Assembly: GCF_049446075.1 (NCBI RefSeq)
Contig: NZ_JBMSEB010000001.1
Span: 558,001-622,000, forward strand
DNA length: 64,000 bases
Direction: 5' to 3'
DNA from: Humibacter sp049446075
GTDB taxonomy: Bacteria > Actinomycetota > Actinomycetes > Actinomycetales > Microbacteriaceae
In this document: one piece after another, positions 16,046-23,943 of the stretch
Position numbering within the stretch: position 1 is the stretch's first letter
Layout: each line of letters opens with the position of its first letter
Made by a program: the position numbers and the translations under genes
The notes under the pieces: model-generated
Seen by the model: only the letters and a program-made list of their open reading frames with translations
What the model was told of the DNA's origin: nothing
The model's database searches: none

Positions 16046-16065
16046 CGAGAATGCTTGCATTCTCG
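16046..16065 (+). terminator. Short hairpin after tRNA-His
   Basis: A near-perfect inverted repeat (arms CGAGAATGC and GCATTCTCG, two-base loop) lies 13 bases after the tRNA CCA. It may help end or process the tRNA transcript. A second, stronger hairpin follows at 16114. Confidence 0.5.
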
Positions 16066-16113
16066 GGCCGAGCGAACAAGGGTTGAGGCGCGCAGCGCCG
16101 AGCATCCGTAGAG

Positions 16114-16146
16114 AAGGCCCGAAAACGTTCCGGCGTTTCGGGCCTT
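16114..16146. terminator. Hairpin terminator between tRNA-His and the kinase gene
   Basis: The arms AAGGCCCGAAA and TTTCGGGCCTT form an 11-bp stem, with A/T at the ends acting as A- and U-tracts for the two directions. It lies between the plus-strand tRNA and the convergent kinase gene and fits a bidirectional intrinsic terminator. Confidence 0.8.
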
Positions 16147-16189
16147 CGCCATGCACGGGCGGGTTGCGGTCGCAGATCGAAGGGCGCGC

Positions 16190-17713
16190 TCAGGCGAGTG
16201 CGGGGATCCGTTGCGCTTCGGCGTCCCAGCCCAGCACGAGGGCGGCGAGGCCGACCAGATCGTGCAGCGTGTCCACCTGGTCGCTGCTGATCGAGCGCAC
16301 GATCGAATCGGCTACGCACAGCGTGCCGACCACGGATCCCTGGGCCGAGCGGATGGGCACGCCCGCGTAGAAGCGCAGCCCCGCCTCTCCTGTCACGAGT
16401 TCGTGGTTCCTCAAGCGCTCGTCGGCCGCGGCGTCTTCGACGAGTAGCGGGCCGGCTATGGATGGCTCCGCCGAGCAGACCTGCTCCCACCTGCTCGCGT
16501 TCTCCCGGCTCACACCTCGGTGCGAGAGGAATCGCACGGACTCGTCGACTGTCACGCTGAGCACCGACACCCTCGCCCCGAACGTGCGGGCCGCGATGCT
16601 CGTGATGCGATCGAAAGCGTGCTCGAGCGACAGTTCGGGAATGGTGTCCACCGGCTTCGCCCTGTGCCTGCTGCTCTCCCCCAGCTGCAGTTGCCTCATC
16701 GACTCCACGAGCTCGCGGCCAACCGGCCGCTCCTGTGGCTCACGTGCCGTCATGGCACGGAGGAGCACGCGCCATTCCTCGGGCAGATCGTCAGGAATCG
16801 GCGGGTCGGAGGTCAGTCGTGCCAGAGCCGACTGCACGGGCGTGCCGGGGAACGTGAGCGTACGGGTGTGGCACTCCAGCAACACGAGGCCGAGCGCATA
16901 GACATCGCTCGCTGCCGTCAGTGTGTCGCCTCGTGCCTGCTCGGGGCTCAGATAGGCGGCGGTGCCCGTCGTGACGCCTTCCATCGTGGCGCGCTCGGCG
17001 CCCGTTGCCAACGCGATGCCGAAGTCGGTGAGGCGCGCGCGCAGGTGACCGCTGTCATCCGTCACGACGAGCACGTTGCCCGGCGTGAGGTCGCGGTGGA
17101 TGACCCCGCGAGCGTGCACGTACTCGAGCGCCTCTGCCAGGTCTGCGCCGATTTCGGCGATGTGCCGCAGGGACGGCTGCGCGGTCTCGAGATGGCGGCG
17201 GAGGTCGGTGCCCTCCACGCGTTCCAGCACGAGGTAGCGGTGCGGAACGCCCTGTGGGTCCGGTGCTATCCCTGCGTCGATGAGCGTGACGATCGCATGA
17301 TGGCTCAGCCCGGCGAGCACGTCGATCTCCGCTTCCTGGCGGGCGGAGTCGTCCCCCGAGATAGCGTGCTTGAAGACCTTCACGGCCACCTCGCGGCCGA
17401 GGTGTTCGTCGATCGCCGAGTAGACGACCGACATTCCGCCCTCGCCGAGGGTTCCCATGATCGTGTACCGCGAAGGAGGCCTGCCACGCGTGGCTCCGGG
17501 CACCGCGTCGAGGCCACCGTCGGTCGATGGATCCGTGATCGCCGACATTTTGGCCGCGCCGGTGCGGAGATCCCCTGTTCCTCGAGGATCGGCGAAGGTC
17601 ATCCGGTCCGCCGTGTGGCGTCCGTCGGTGTGTCGCGGCGGGCTGGGCTCTCGCGCAGGCGCACCGGCCGACACCGCAACGCCGGAAGGCGCCGCGGATT
17701 GCGGGTCGATCAT
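16190..17713 (-). CDS. Soluble Ser/Thr protein kinase with C-terminal GAF domain
   Basis: Hanks-type kinase of about 507 residues. The N-terminal 80 residues are Pro/Ala/Ser-rich. The kinase domain (83-345) has the glycine loop GTLGEGGMSVVY, Lys112 (VAVKVFK), catalytic HRDLTPGN (Asp208), LTDFG (Asp230) and the activation segment GTAAYLSPEQA. All key residues are present, so it should be active. A GAF-type domain follows (about 365-495, ending LCVADSIVRSIS...LVGLAALVLG). There is no membrane helix and no PASTA repeat, unlike PknB. The start at 17713 has GAGGA four bases upstream; ATGs at 17602 and 17548 are alternatives. The frame stays open to 18148 but would overlap the metallopeptidase gene. 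Ligand and substrates unknown. Confidence 0.88.
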   Translation of the reverse strand: MIDPQSAAPSGVAVSAGAPAREPSPPRHTDGRHTADRMTFADPRGTGDLRTGAAKMSAITDPSTDGGLDAVPGATRGRPPSRYTIMGTLGEGGMSVVYSAIDEHLGREVAVKVFKHAISGDDSARQEAEIDVLAGLSHHAIVTLIDAGIAPDPQGVPHRYLVLERVEGTDLRRHLETAQPSLRHIAEIGADLAEALEYVHARGVIHRDLTPGNVLVVTDDSGHLRARLTDFGIALATGAERATMEGVTTGTAAYLSPEQARGDTLTAASDVYALGLVLLECHTRTLTFPGTPVQSALARLTSDPPIPDDLPEEWRVLLRAMTAREPQERPVGRELVESMRQLQLGESSRHRAKPVDTIPELSLEHAFDRITSIAARTFGARVSVLSVTVDESVRFLSHRGVSRENASRWEQVCSAEPSIAGPLLVEDAAADERLRNHELVTGEAGLRFYAGVPIRSAQGSVVGTLCVADSIVRSISSDQVDTLHDLVGLAALVLGWDAEAQRIPALA

Positions 17714-17942
17714 CAGGTCCTCGAGTCGGGCTGGTCCGAGGGCGAGTCGGACACGGTCAGTCGGAGTCGTTGGGGAAGGGACGGTCGGGGCGGTGCAACC
17801 GGTCAGGCAAGCGTACCCCGTTCGGGGCACGAGTTCCTGAGCAGAAGCCGGACGGTTGCCACGGCTGAGTGCGCCATGGTATGCGCCGTGGTTCGCCGCC
17901 GAGCACGGATGCGTGGCGTTGCCGTGCGACGCTGGCATCGTG

Positions 17943-18290
17943 ATGAACATGGATGCGGATGCCTTCGAGCGTCTGGTCGTCGACGAACTCGACGCGCTCC
18001 CCGACGACATGGTCGACGGTCTCGAGAACGTGGCGTTCGTCGTCGAAGACCGGCCTGCCGACGGGTCGCTCGACCTCCTGGGCGAGTACGACGGCGTCTC
18101 GCTCACCGAACGCGACAGGTACGGATTCGGCGAGCTGCCTGACCGCATCGTGGTCTACCGGGAACCGCTCCTGAATATCTGTTCCGACGAAGGCGGCCTA
18201 CGCGACGAGGTGCACATCACCCTCGTTCACGAGATCGCGCACTACTACGGCATCGACGATGCGCAACTGCACGAACTCGGCTGGGCGTGA
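17943..18290 (+). CDS. Small zincin-type metallopeptidase
   Basis: A 115-residue protein of the actinobacterial metallopeptidase family (PF06262-like). The zinc motif HEIAHYYGI gives His96, Glu97 and His100, with a downstream Asp (about 105) as possible third ligand. The N-terminal half is acidic. The start may be ATG 17943 or the ATG two codons later (MDADAF); longer versions run into the kinase upstream region. It is divergent from the kinase with 229 bases between. The family is small and cytoplasmic, and its substrates are unknown. Confidence 0.87.
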   Translation: MNMDADAFERLVVDELDALPDDMVDGLENVAFVVEDRPADGSLDLLGEYDGVSLTERDRYGFGELPDRIVVYREPLLNICSDEGGLRDEVHITLVHEIAHYYGIDDAQLHELGWA

Positions 18291-18336
18291 CCTCCTGCGG
18301 CTTAGCCCACCGTCAGACCGGCTCTGCGAGCCCCTC

Positions 18337-18597
18337 TCACAGAGCGGGGTCGTCCTCCGGGTCGCTCTGGTAGGGGTCGCTGTCGGGCGCATCGAACGCG
18401 TAGCGCACGTGTAATTGCCCGTGAACTTCGCGGCTCTCGAGAGCCTTGTATTCGAACTGGGACTCGATTCCGTCGATCGCGGCATACGCGCTCACCGTCT
18501 CGTCGTACCGGCCGCCCACGAGGTAGCGGCGGTCCGCGGTACCGGCAAGCGGCCCGTCGACGTACTCGACGATGTACTCAGTAGGCGTATCGCTCAT
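18337..18597 (-). CDS. Small acidic conserved protein of unknown function
   Basis: An 86-residue protein whose C-terminus is rich in Asp and Pro (DAPDSDPYQSDPEDDP). The first 70 residues look like a compact beta-rich domain beginning TEYIVEYVDGPLAGTADRRYLVGG. No known domain recognised. It lies 49 bases downstream of the P-loop kinase gene on the same strand and could be the last gene of the TPP-riboswitch transcript. It is convergent with the metallopeptidase gene. Confidence 0.65.
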   Translation of the reverse strand: MSDTPTEYIVEYVDGPLAGTADRRYLVGGRYDETVSAYAAIDGIESQFEYKALESREVHGQLHVRYAFDAPDSDPYQSDPEDDPAL

Positions 18598-18646
18598 CCC
18601 CCAACGTTACCGCGAGCCCGTCCCCGCATCGCAGCCGCCTGCTCTG

Positions 18647-19213
18647 TCATGCGGTCGTGTCCACGATGATGTCGGCCAGCTCTTCAGGAGTCTCTTGCGC
18701 GATGAATCGCTCCCACTGACGTTGCCAGCCATCCCAGTGCGCGTCGAACGTGCCGCCGTCACGAGCGAGGGCTCTGACCTTTCGCACGTCGTCGGATGCC
18801 GTGAGCCACACCCGCAGGTCGGCCAGCGGCGCGCTCTGCCGAGTGAGGCATCCGCATCCCTCGATGATGAGCGGATGGCCGCCGACGACCCGATTCCAGC
18901 CGGCCGGGCGCGAACTCGTCCAGTCCCAACGCTGCCAACTACCCGATCCAGAGGATCTCAGCGGGGCGAGCAGGTTCTCGTACACGTGGCTGGATGCCCG
19001 CAGGAGTCCCTCCCAGCCCGGATACACGTCATCCATTCGCACGATGTTCGGAGCGCCGCCGGGCCACGCTGCGACGAGCCCATCGGCGAACGTGGACTTT
19101 CCGGCCCCACTCGGGCCGTCGATGAGCACGACGGGAGACCTCGAGCTCCGCATGGCACGCCTGAGTACCTCCATGACCGATGCCGCGGTGGCCGCGCCGT
19201 CAGGCGATGACAA
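18647..19213 (-). CDS. P-loop NTPase, uridine-kinase-like, substrate unknown
   Basis: The 188 residues carry Walker A GPSGAGKST (33-41) preceded by a hydrophobic strand (PVVLID). MDDVYPGWEGLL follows at the position where uridine kinase/phosphoribulokinase-type enzymes bind substrate. A lid-like segment has basic residues (VRKVRALARDG). A TTG start at 19213 overlaps the ykoC stop by 14 bases; ATG 19174 gives a 175-residue form starting 25 bases after ykoC. Either way it directly follows the thiamine-precursor transporter genes and may be under the same TPP riboswitch. It might phosphorylate a thiamine precursor or a nucleoside; that is inference from position only. Confidence 0.8.
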   Translation of the reverse strand: MSSPDGAATAASVMEVLRRAMRSSRSPVVLIDGPSGAGKSTFADGLVAAWPGGAPNIVRMDDVYPGWEGLLRASSHVYENLLAPLRSSGSGSWQRWDWTSSRPAGWNRVVGGHPLIIEGCGCLTRQSAPLADLRVWLTASDDVRKVRALARDGGTFDAHWDGWQRQWERFIAQETPEELADIIVDTTA

Positions 19214-19979
19214 AGCGCCAGCTTCCAGCAGCGATCGACACCCCGACCGCGAGCGCCGCGACCAGCACGCCTAAGGCCAGCACAACCCAGTCGCGCGAGC
19301 GGAAACGGGAGGGTCTCGCCCAGGTGCGCGTCGTGGTTCCGCCAAATCCGCGTGCCTCCATGGCAGTGGCCAGCGAACTGGCTCGCCTGATGGAGAGCAC
19401 GAACAGAGTGAAAGCCTGGCCAAGGGCACGCCGAGCGGCGCCGCGACCGGCTATCCCACGCGCACGCCTGGCATAGCCGAGCGCAGACCAGTCTTCGGCG
19501 AAGAGGCCGAGCAACCGGAATGCCGCGAGGGCGCCGAGCACGAACCGGGCGGGCAGTCGGAGCACCTGGGCAAGGCTGTCGGCAAGGTCGGTGGGATCCA
19601 CGGTGAGGAACAGCAGCACCGCGGGGATGCCTACCGCCAGGATGCGCAGTGCGGTCGCGAGGGCGAGCGACGCCGATCCGTCGCTGACCTCGATCAGCCA
19701 CCACCGCGCGTACACATGGCCCGACGACTGTCCGTAGAGCAACGTGGTGACGCCTGCCAGTGCCGCCGTGACGAGGATCGGGGAGATGCGCAGCATGGTG
19801 GCTCGCGCCGGGAATCGCATGGGCGCCAAGATGGCGCATTCCGCGACCAGTGCCACGGCGGCCGAGACCCAGTCGATGCTCGCCAACAGCGCGACAGCGA
19901 CGATGAAGGCCGCGCCCAGCTTCGCGGCCGGGTTGACGCCCGACAGGCGGGTTGCGCGAAGTGGTTCGGCGAATGTCAT
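19200..19979 (-). CDS. ykoC: ECF transporter T component YkoC (HMP/thiamine)
   Basis: Membrane coupling subunit of an energy-coupling factor importer, 259 residues. It has about five hydrophobic segments. The cytoplasmic coupling motifs of CbiQ/EcfT proteins are recognisable as RRARGIAGRGAARR and, later, SLATAMEARGFGG, the A-R-G pattern that contacts the ATPases. The start ATG 19979 overlaps the ykoD stop (ATGA). A longer open frame to 20117 lies inside ykoD and is rejected. The subunit name follows from the TPP riboswitch and the three-gene order. Confidence 0.88.
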   Translation of the reverse strand: MTFAEPLRATRLSGVNPAAKLGAAFIVAVALLASIDWVSAAVALVAECAILAPMRFPARATMLRISPILVTAALAGVTTLLYGQSSGHVYARWWLIEVSDGSASLALATALRILAVGIPAVLLFLTVDPTDLADSLAQVLRLPARFVLGALAAFRLLGLFAEDWSALGYARRARGIAGRGAARRALGQAFTLFVLSIRRASSLATAMEARGFGGTTTRTWARPSRFRSRDWVVLALGVLVAALAVGVSIAAGSWRFVIA

Positions 19980-21457
19980 GCTGCGTCCACCAGCTGCGTG
20001 GCCAGTTCGTGACGATCGGCAGCGAGCGCCCGGATCAGCTCCGCATCGTGCGTCGCGAACACGAGCGCGCTTCCCCCGTCCCTGACCGCTGCGAGCAGGG
20101 CGACGAGTTCGCGCCACGTTGCGGCATCCTGTCCGAACGTCGGCTCGTCGAGCACAAGCACCCGGGGGGCGGTGACGATGGCCGTGGCGACGGAAAGACG
20201 CCGCTTCTGCCCACCGGAGAGCGTGAACGGGTTCGCTGCGGCAAGTGCATCCAACCGGAGCCTTTCCATCACGTCATCGATGCTCGCCTCGACCGCCGGC
20301 CCACGCATGCCGGCAGCTCTCGGCCCGATGGCGAGTTCTTCACGCACGGTGGGCGCAAGGAACTGGTGCTCCGGATTCTGGAATACCGAGCCGATGCGGG
20401 TGACGAGTGCCGACGACCGCCATGCGATAGGTGCCGGGCCCAACCCGGCGCGCAACTCGTCTGAGGCGACGACGCTTCCCGCCGAGGGTGGAACCAGCCC
20501 GCCGAGGGTCAGCGCGAGGGTGCTCTTGCCCGATCCGTTCGCCCCGGTGAGCGCAAGCGACGCACCCGCTCTCAGGGCCAACTCGCCGATCGGGATGCCT
20601 GCGCCTCGTCGCCGGGCGACCACGAGATCCCGCGCGGTCAGCATCTCAGAACCAGGATCGCCCGGCGTGTGCGCGGCCGCAGGCTGGGCATCCGGCAGCC
20701 ACACTCCGGCCTCGGCCAGTTGTTCCCGCTTCTGCTCGAACACCTGCGCCGGAACACCGTCGGCGAGGACACCGCCGGCTCCGTCGAGCACAACCACCCG
20801 GTCGACGACGTCGATCCACACGTCGACCCGGTGCTCCACCACGAGGAGCGTCGCCCCTGTGCGCTCCAGGACGGCCGCGACCGCGTCACGCACCTCGGTC
20901 ACGCCCTCCGGATCGAGATTCGCGGTCGGTTCGTCGAGCAGCAGGATCCCGGGCTGCATGGCAAGGAGGCCCGCCAGTGCAAGGCGCTGCTTCTGCCCCC
21001 CGCTCAGTGCAGACGTGGGATGACGGATGCCGACATGCAGGCCGACCGCATCAAGCGACTGTTGAACCCTCGGCCAGATGGCTTCCCGCGGCACCGCCAG
21101 GTTTTCGCAGGCGAAAGCCACGTCGTCTCCGACTCGCGCGAGCACGGTCTGCGACTCGGGGTCTTGCAGCAAGAGACCCGCACGTCCCCTGTTCGAGGCG
21201 GGCTCGGCTCCGTCGATGAAGAGCCGCCCTTCGCTCTCGCCGTCGTCGTCACCGCCGAGCACGCCTGCGATGCCCGCCAGCAACGTGCTCTTGCCCGAGC
21301 CGGAAGCGCCGAGCAGCAGGATGCGCTCCCCCGCGTTCACGTGCAGGTCCAGGCCGCGTACGGCCCAGGCGTTGCGACCCGCGTGCCGCCAACCCCACTG
21401 ATCGGCGCGCACCGCGGCCGGCCCGCCGGCCGGACCGCGAGGACGCGACGACTTCAT
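19976..21457 (-). CDS. ykoD: ECF transporter duplicated ATPase YkoD (HMP/thiamine)
   Basis: Two ABC ATPase domains are fused in 493 residues, the arrangement typical of YkoD. Domain one: Walker A GASGSGKST (50-58), LSGGQKQR, LLLDEPTANLD. Domain two: GANGSGKST (near 305), LSGGQKRR, LVLDEPTFGQD. Both sites keep the catalytic Glu, and switch His residues follow (VVEHR, FATHD). It drives uptake with YkoC and YkoE. It overlaps ykoE at its 5' end and ykoC at its 3' end by four bases each, so the three are translationally coupled. Confidence 0.93.
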   Translation of the reverse strand: MKSSRPRGPAGGPAAVRADQWGWRHAGRNAWAVRGLDLHVNAGERILLLGASGSGKSTLLAGIAGVLGGDDDGESEGRLFIDGAEPASNRGRAGLLLQDPESQTVLARVGDDVAFACENLAVPREAIWPRVQQSLDAVGLHVGIRHPTSALSGGQKQRLALAGLLAMQPGILLLDEPTANLDPEGVTEVRDAVAAVLERTGATLLVVEHRVDVWIDVVDRVVVLDGAGGVLADGVPAQVFEQKREQLAEAGVWLPDAQPAAAHTPGDPGSEMLTARDLVVARRRGAGIPIGELALRAGASLALTGANGSGKSTLALTLGGLVPPSAGSVVASDELRAGLGPAPIAWRSSALVTRIGSVFQNPEHQFLAPTVREELAIGPRAAGMRGPAVEASIDDVMERLRLDALAAANPFTLSGGQKRRLSVATAIVTAPRVLVLDEPTFGQDAATWRELVALLAAVRDGGSALVFATHDAELIRALAADRHELATQLVDAA

Positions 21458-22071
21458 ACCCTTCCCGTCGCCTCACGGCCGGCGCCGAACCTGCTCAGAG
21501 CACCCGTGCGGGCCAGGCCCTTGACGATCGCCCACGAGCCGAGCCCACCGATGACGGCGCCGGAGATCACGGTGGTCACCGCATACAGCACGGCGAACGA
21601 TGTCTTCGCTCCCGGGTACCACACGAGTAGGTCGAGTACCGACTCGCCCACGCCGGCGCCCGCGCCCGCCAGCAGCGCCACCAGCCAATTCCATCTGGCG
21701 TACAGCACGATCAGGAACACCAGTTCGGCGCCGGCGCCCTGCACCACCCCGGAGAGCAGGGTGAGCGGCCCCCACTGCGTTCCGATCAGCGCTGAGACGC
21801 TCGCAGCGACGATCTCGGTGAACAGCGCAGCCCCCGGCTTGCGCACGACGAGGCCGCCGAGCACGCCAGCGAACAGCCACGGACCGTTGATGATGCCCTG
21901 AAGTCCGGGGAGAGCCGCGGTGATCGGCGCTCCGACCGGGTTGGATGCCTGGTCCCATACCCAGAAGACGAGTCCCGCTACGACGGCGATGACTGCTGCG
22001 ACGACGATGTCGACGACCCGCCAGCGGGCGACGCGGCGAGCGGTGCCGGTTGCTGTGATGGTTGCGTGCAC
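21454..22071 (-). CDS. ykoE: ECF transporter substrate-binding S component YkoE
   Basis: Integral membrane substrate-capture protein for a thiamine precursor, probably hydroxymethylpyrimidine. It has about 205 residues and roughly six hydrophobic segments with the YkoE-like pattern FWVWDQAS, GPWLFAGVLGGLVVRKPGAA and GTQWGPLTLLSGVVQGAGAE. The GTG at 22071 has AAAGGG eight bases upstream and matches a short N-terminus; the frame extends to 22122 towards the riboswitch hairpin. First gene after a TPP riboswitch, so it is repressed when thiamine pyrophosphate is plentiful. Confidence 0.9.
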   Translation of the reverse strand: MHATITATGTARRVARWRVVDIVVAAVIAVVAGLVFWVWDQASNPVGAPITAALPGLQGIINGPWLFAGVLGGLVVRKPGAALFTEIVAASVSALIGTQWGPLTLLSGVVQGAGAELVFLIVLYARWNWLVALLAGAGAGVGESVLDLLVWYPGAKTSFAVLYAVTTVISGAVIGGLGSWAIVKGLARTGALSRFGAGREATGRV

Positions 22072-22110
22072 GATTCGTGCCCTTTCGTTCCATGAAACGT
22101 GGGCACGGGT

Positions 22111-22136
22111 GGAGCTCCGCACGGTGCGGAGCCTCC
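22111..22136 (-). promoter_or_regulatory. Expression-platform hairpin of the TPP riboswitch
   Basis: The arms GCTCCGC and GCGGAGC (22114-22120 and 22126-22132) form a 7-bp GC stem with a 5-base loop, extendable outward. It lies just after the aptamer and about 45 bases before the ykoE GTG, so it is more likely a transcription-stop or alternative-pairing element than a direct ribosome-site mask. Confidence 0.55.
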
Positions 22137-22140
22137 CAGA

Positions 22141-22240
22141 GACGGCCTCCCTGCGCTGGCATGATCCAGATCAGGTTCGACGGTCGAAGGTTTGAGAACC
22201 TTCCTCTCAGCCCGGCTCACCGGACTCCCGTGTTCGACGA
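22141..22240 (-). promoter_or_regulatory. TPP (THI-box) riboswitch
   Basis: On the minus strand the conserved aptamer elements occur in order: GGGAG..., CCGGGCTGAGAGG (the CUGAGA core that grips the pyrimidine), ACCTGATCTGGATCATGCC (the pyrophosphate-binding side) and AGCGCAGGGAGG closing the fold. This is the standard thiamine pyrophosphate aptamer. It precedes ykoE-ykoD-ykoC, which identifies the transporter's substrate class and predicts shut-off by TPP. Confidence 0.96.
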
Positions 22241-22242
22241 CG

Positions 22243-22248
22243 ATTATA
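22243..22248 (-). promoter_or_regulatory. -10 promoter box of the ykoEDC operon
   Basis: A perfect TATAAT reads on the minus strand within GGCTATAATCG, about eight bases before the predicted start of the TPP aptamer. A clear -35 hexamer is not visible. Confidence 0.75.
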
Positions 22249-22368
22249 GCCAGCGGCGTGCACTCCATCGATGAAAGGTGCGCAGCAGGATGAAGCCGCA
22301 TCCGCGTAGTCTGGCCTTCTGCCTGCAGGGAGCTTCTCCGTCGGGCCGGCGCAGCGAGGAGGCGACTG

Positions 22369-22575
22369 ATGGTCATCATGTGGGTTCTGCTCGTCGTCGC
22401 CCTGGCATTCGTCGTGATGCTGCGACTGCTCGTGATGCGTCAACGCAAGTTCGAGCGCATCCTCGCCGAACGCAGGGCGGAGGCGGCCAAGCTGACCGCG
22501 GCCCGCGCGGCGCGCGAGTCGGCCGCCCGCAGAGCACGCGAACTCGACGCTGCCGACGACATCGAAGCCGGCTGA
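22369..22575 (+). CDS. Small membrane-anchored coiled-coil protein
   Basis: A 68-residue protein with an N-terminal hydrophobic helix (about 3-24, WVLLVVALAFVVMLRLLVM). A charged Ala/Arg/Glu helix follows (about 28-62), predicted to form a coiled coil in the cytoplasm. GAGGAGG at 22356-22362 ahead of ATG 22369 is an excellent ribosome site, which supports a real gene. No family recognised. Confidence 0.7.
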   Translation: MVIMWVLLVVALAFVVMLRLLVMRQRKFERILAERRAEAAKLTAARAARESAARRARELDAADDIEAG

Positions 22576-22582
22576 GCCGGCT

Positions 22583-22930
22583 TCAGAGCCAGCGGCGGCG
22601 CCTGCGCAGGGACTTGAAGATCAGCCCGAGTCCACGCGTCGTCACCCACACGAACGGGATGGCCACCGCGAGCAGCGCTATCGGATTCGGTTCGAACCGC
22701 ACTCCGCTCTCGTCCCTGATGTGAACGCCGATGGGGATGCTCGCGCCTCCGCCTCCCCCACCCCCGCCGAGCCGGGTGTCGTCCGGCGCCTCGCCGGCGC
22801 CGAACCCGAACCACGCGAGCGCGACGGGAATCACCGTGACTCCGTCTAGCGTCACGGGCTCGCCATATGCAGTGCGAACGCCGGCGGTCGATTTCACGGA
22901 TTCGGCGAGTTTCAGTACGAGGTCAGCCAT
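22583..22930 (-). CDS. GerW/YtfJ-family protein
   Basis: The 115 residues match the GerW (YtfJ) family first known from Bacillus spores: TAYGEPVTLDGVTVIPVALAW, FGFGAG, then a run of eight glycines. A second half follows with hydrophobic PIALLAVAIPFVWVTTRGLG and a basic C-terminus. Non-sporulating actinobacteria carry this family with unknown function. It is convergent with the small membrane protein, with seven bases between the stops. Predicted as a membrane-associated protein with its basic tail in the cytoplasm. Confidence 0.8.
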   Translation of the reverse strand: MADLVLKLAESVKSTAGVRTAYGEPVTLDGVTVIPVALAWFGFGAGEAPDDTRLGGGGGGGGASIPIGVHIRDESGVRFEPNPIALLAVAIPFVWVTTRGLGLIFKSLRRRRRWL

Positions 22931-23019
22931 GGCCCAACGCTAGCGGCGGGGATGCCCGCCCGAGAAGGTGTCGAGACAACTCACACGTTGCGCCTCCCAC
23001 GTCAGGCCATAATCGACGG

Positions 23020-23940
23020 GTGCCGAATCCCCGACGCCGTTCCCGAGGCGGCGGTCTGGCGGTCGGAGTGCTCGGTGTGCTGACAACCGCCGTTCTGATC
23101 TGGCACTCGGCCATTCCGGACGTCGGAGGCTACGTCTCTCTACTCGAGACCTTCCTCCCCTGGCTGTGGGTTGCGATCGCAATGCTCGTCCTCGCGGCTC
23201 TGATCGTGCGCCGATCCGCCTTCGCGTGGCTCGGTGCCATCGCCGCGGCGGCGGCATGGCTCGTGATCTTCGTTCCCGCGTTGCTGCCTCACCCAAGCAC
23301 GGGACAGACCTCGCTGCGTGTCGTGAGCGAGAACATCGACGCCGACAATCGCAGCCCCGCAACCACGATCGAAACCCTCATGCAGCGCGGCGCCGACCTG
23401 GTCGCACTTCAGGAGCTCGACGCCGACTCTCGACCGATCGCGGAACGGGTGCTCGCAAGCGAATACCCGCACAGCTACGTGGTCGGCACGATCGGGTTGT
23501 GGAGCAAGACGCCGCTCAGCGCGGCAAAGCCCTTGGATCTCGGCCTCGGCTGGAACCGTGCTCTGAGCATCCAGGTGTCCACGCAGCAGGGACCTGTGCG
23601 CGTTTTCGAAGTGCACATGGCATCCGTGCGTCCCGGCGAGTACGAGCAACGGGACGGCATGCTCACGTCATTGGCCACCCAGCTGAAGCAGGCGACCGAT
23701 CAGCGGGTGATCGTGGTGGGAGACTTCAACTCGGCGTCCTCCGACAGGGAGTTCCGTCAGCTGGAGAGCACCGTGGAGGAATCCCCTACCTCGACCTTCG
23801 GTTTCGGGTACACATGGCCGGCGTCGTTTCCGTTCGCGCGCGTCGACCACGTGCTCACGAGAGGATTCTCGACGGTGTCCAGCACGGTGTTGCCGGCCAA
23901 CGGCAGCGACCACCTCGCGCTCGACATTGGCCTGCGCTGA
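23020..23940 (+). CDS. Membrane-anchored endonuclease/exonuclease/phosphatase-fold protein
   Basis: A 306-residue protein of the EEP superfamily. The N-terminus carries about three hydrophobic helices (about 12-95) that place the catalytic domain outside the membrane. The metal-dependent core shows LRVVSENIDADN, LVALQELDADS (metal Glu), VVGDFNSASSD and the terminal GSDHLALDI (catalytic His). This layout is common in actinobacterial EEP proteins that may act on phosphoesters such as lipids or extracellular nucleic acids. GTG 23020 is chosen because the frame upstream runs through the divergent GerW gene. Convergent with dinB with 3 bases between. Confidence 0.85.
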   Translation: MPNPRRRSRGGGLAVGVLGVLTTAVLIWHSAIPDVGGYVSLLETFLPWLWVAIAMLVLAALIVRRSAFAWLGAIAAAAAWLVIFVPALLPHPSTGQTSLRVVSENIDADNRSPATTIETLMQRGADLVALQELDADSRPIAERVLASEYPHSYVVGTIGLWSKTPLSAAKPLDLGLGWNRALSIQVSTQQGPVRVFEVHMASVRPGEYEQRDGMLTSLATQLKQATDQRVIVVGDFNSASSDREFRQLESTVEESPTSTFGFGYTWPASFPFARVDHVLTRGFSTVSSTVLPANGSDHLALDIGLR

Positions 23941-23943
23941 GAC

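Noticed and set aside
16520..18142. A 540-codon plus-strand frame opposite the kinase gene
   Set aside because: Antisense to the conserved kinase and GAF codons; composition is Arg-rich and typical of a shadow frame.
17714..18148. N-terminal extension of the kinase frame
   Set aside because: It is Ser/Thr/Pro-rich, overlaps the metallopeptidase gene on the other strand, and the start at 17713 has a ribosome site.
22744..22775. C-rich run resembling a simple repeat or slippage site
   Set aside because: It encodes the glycine run inside the GerW-family gene; it is a coding feature, though its length might vary between strains.
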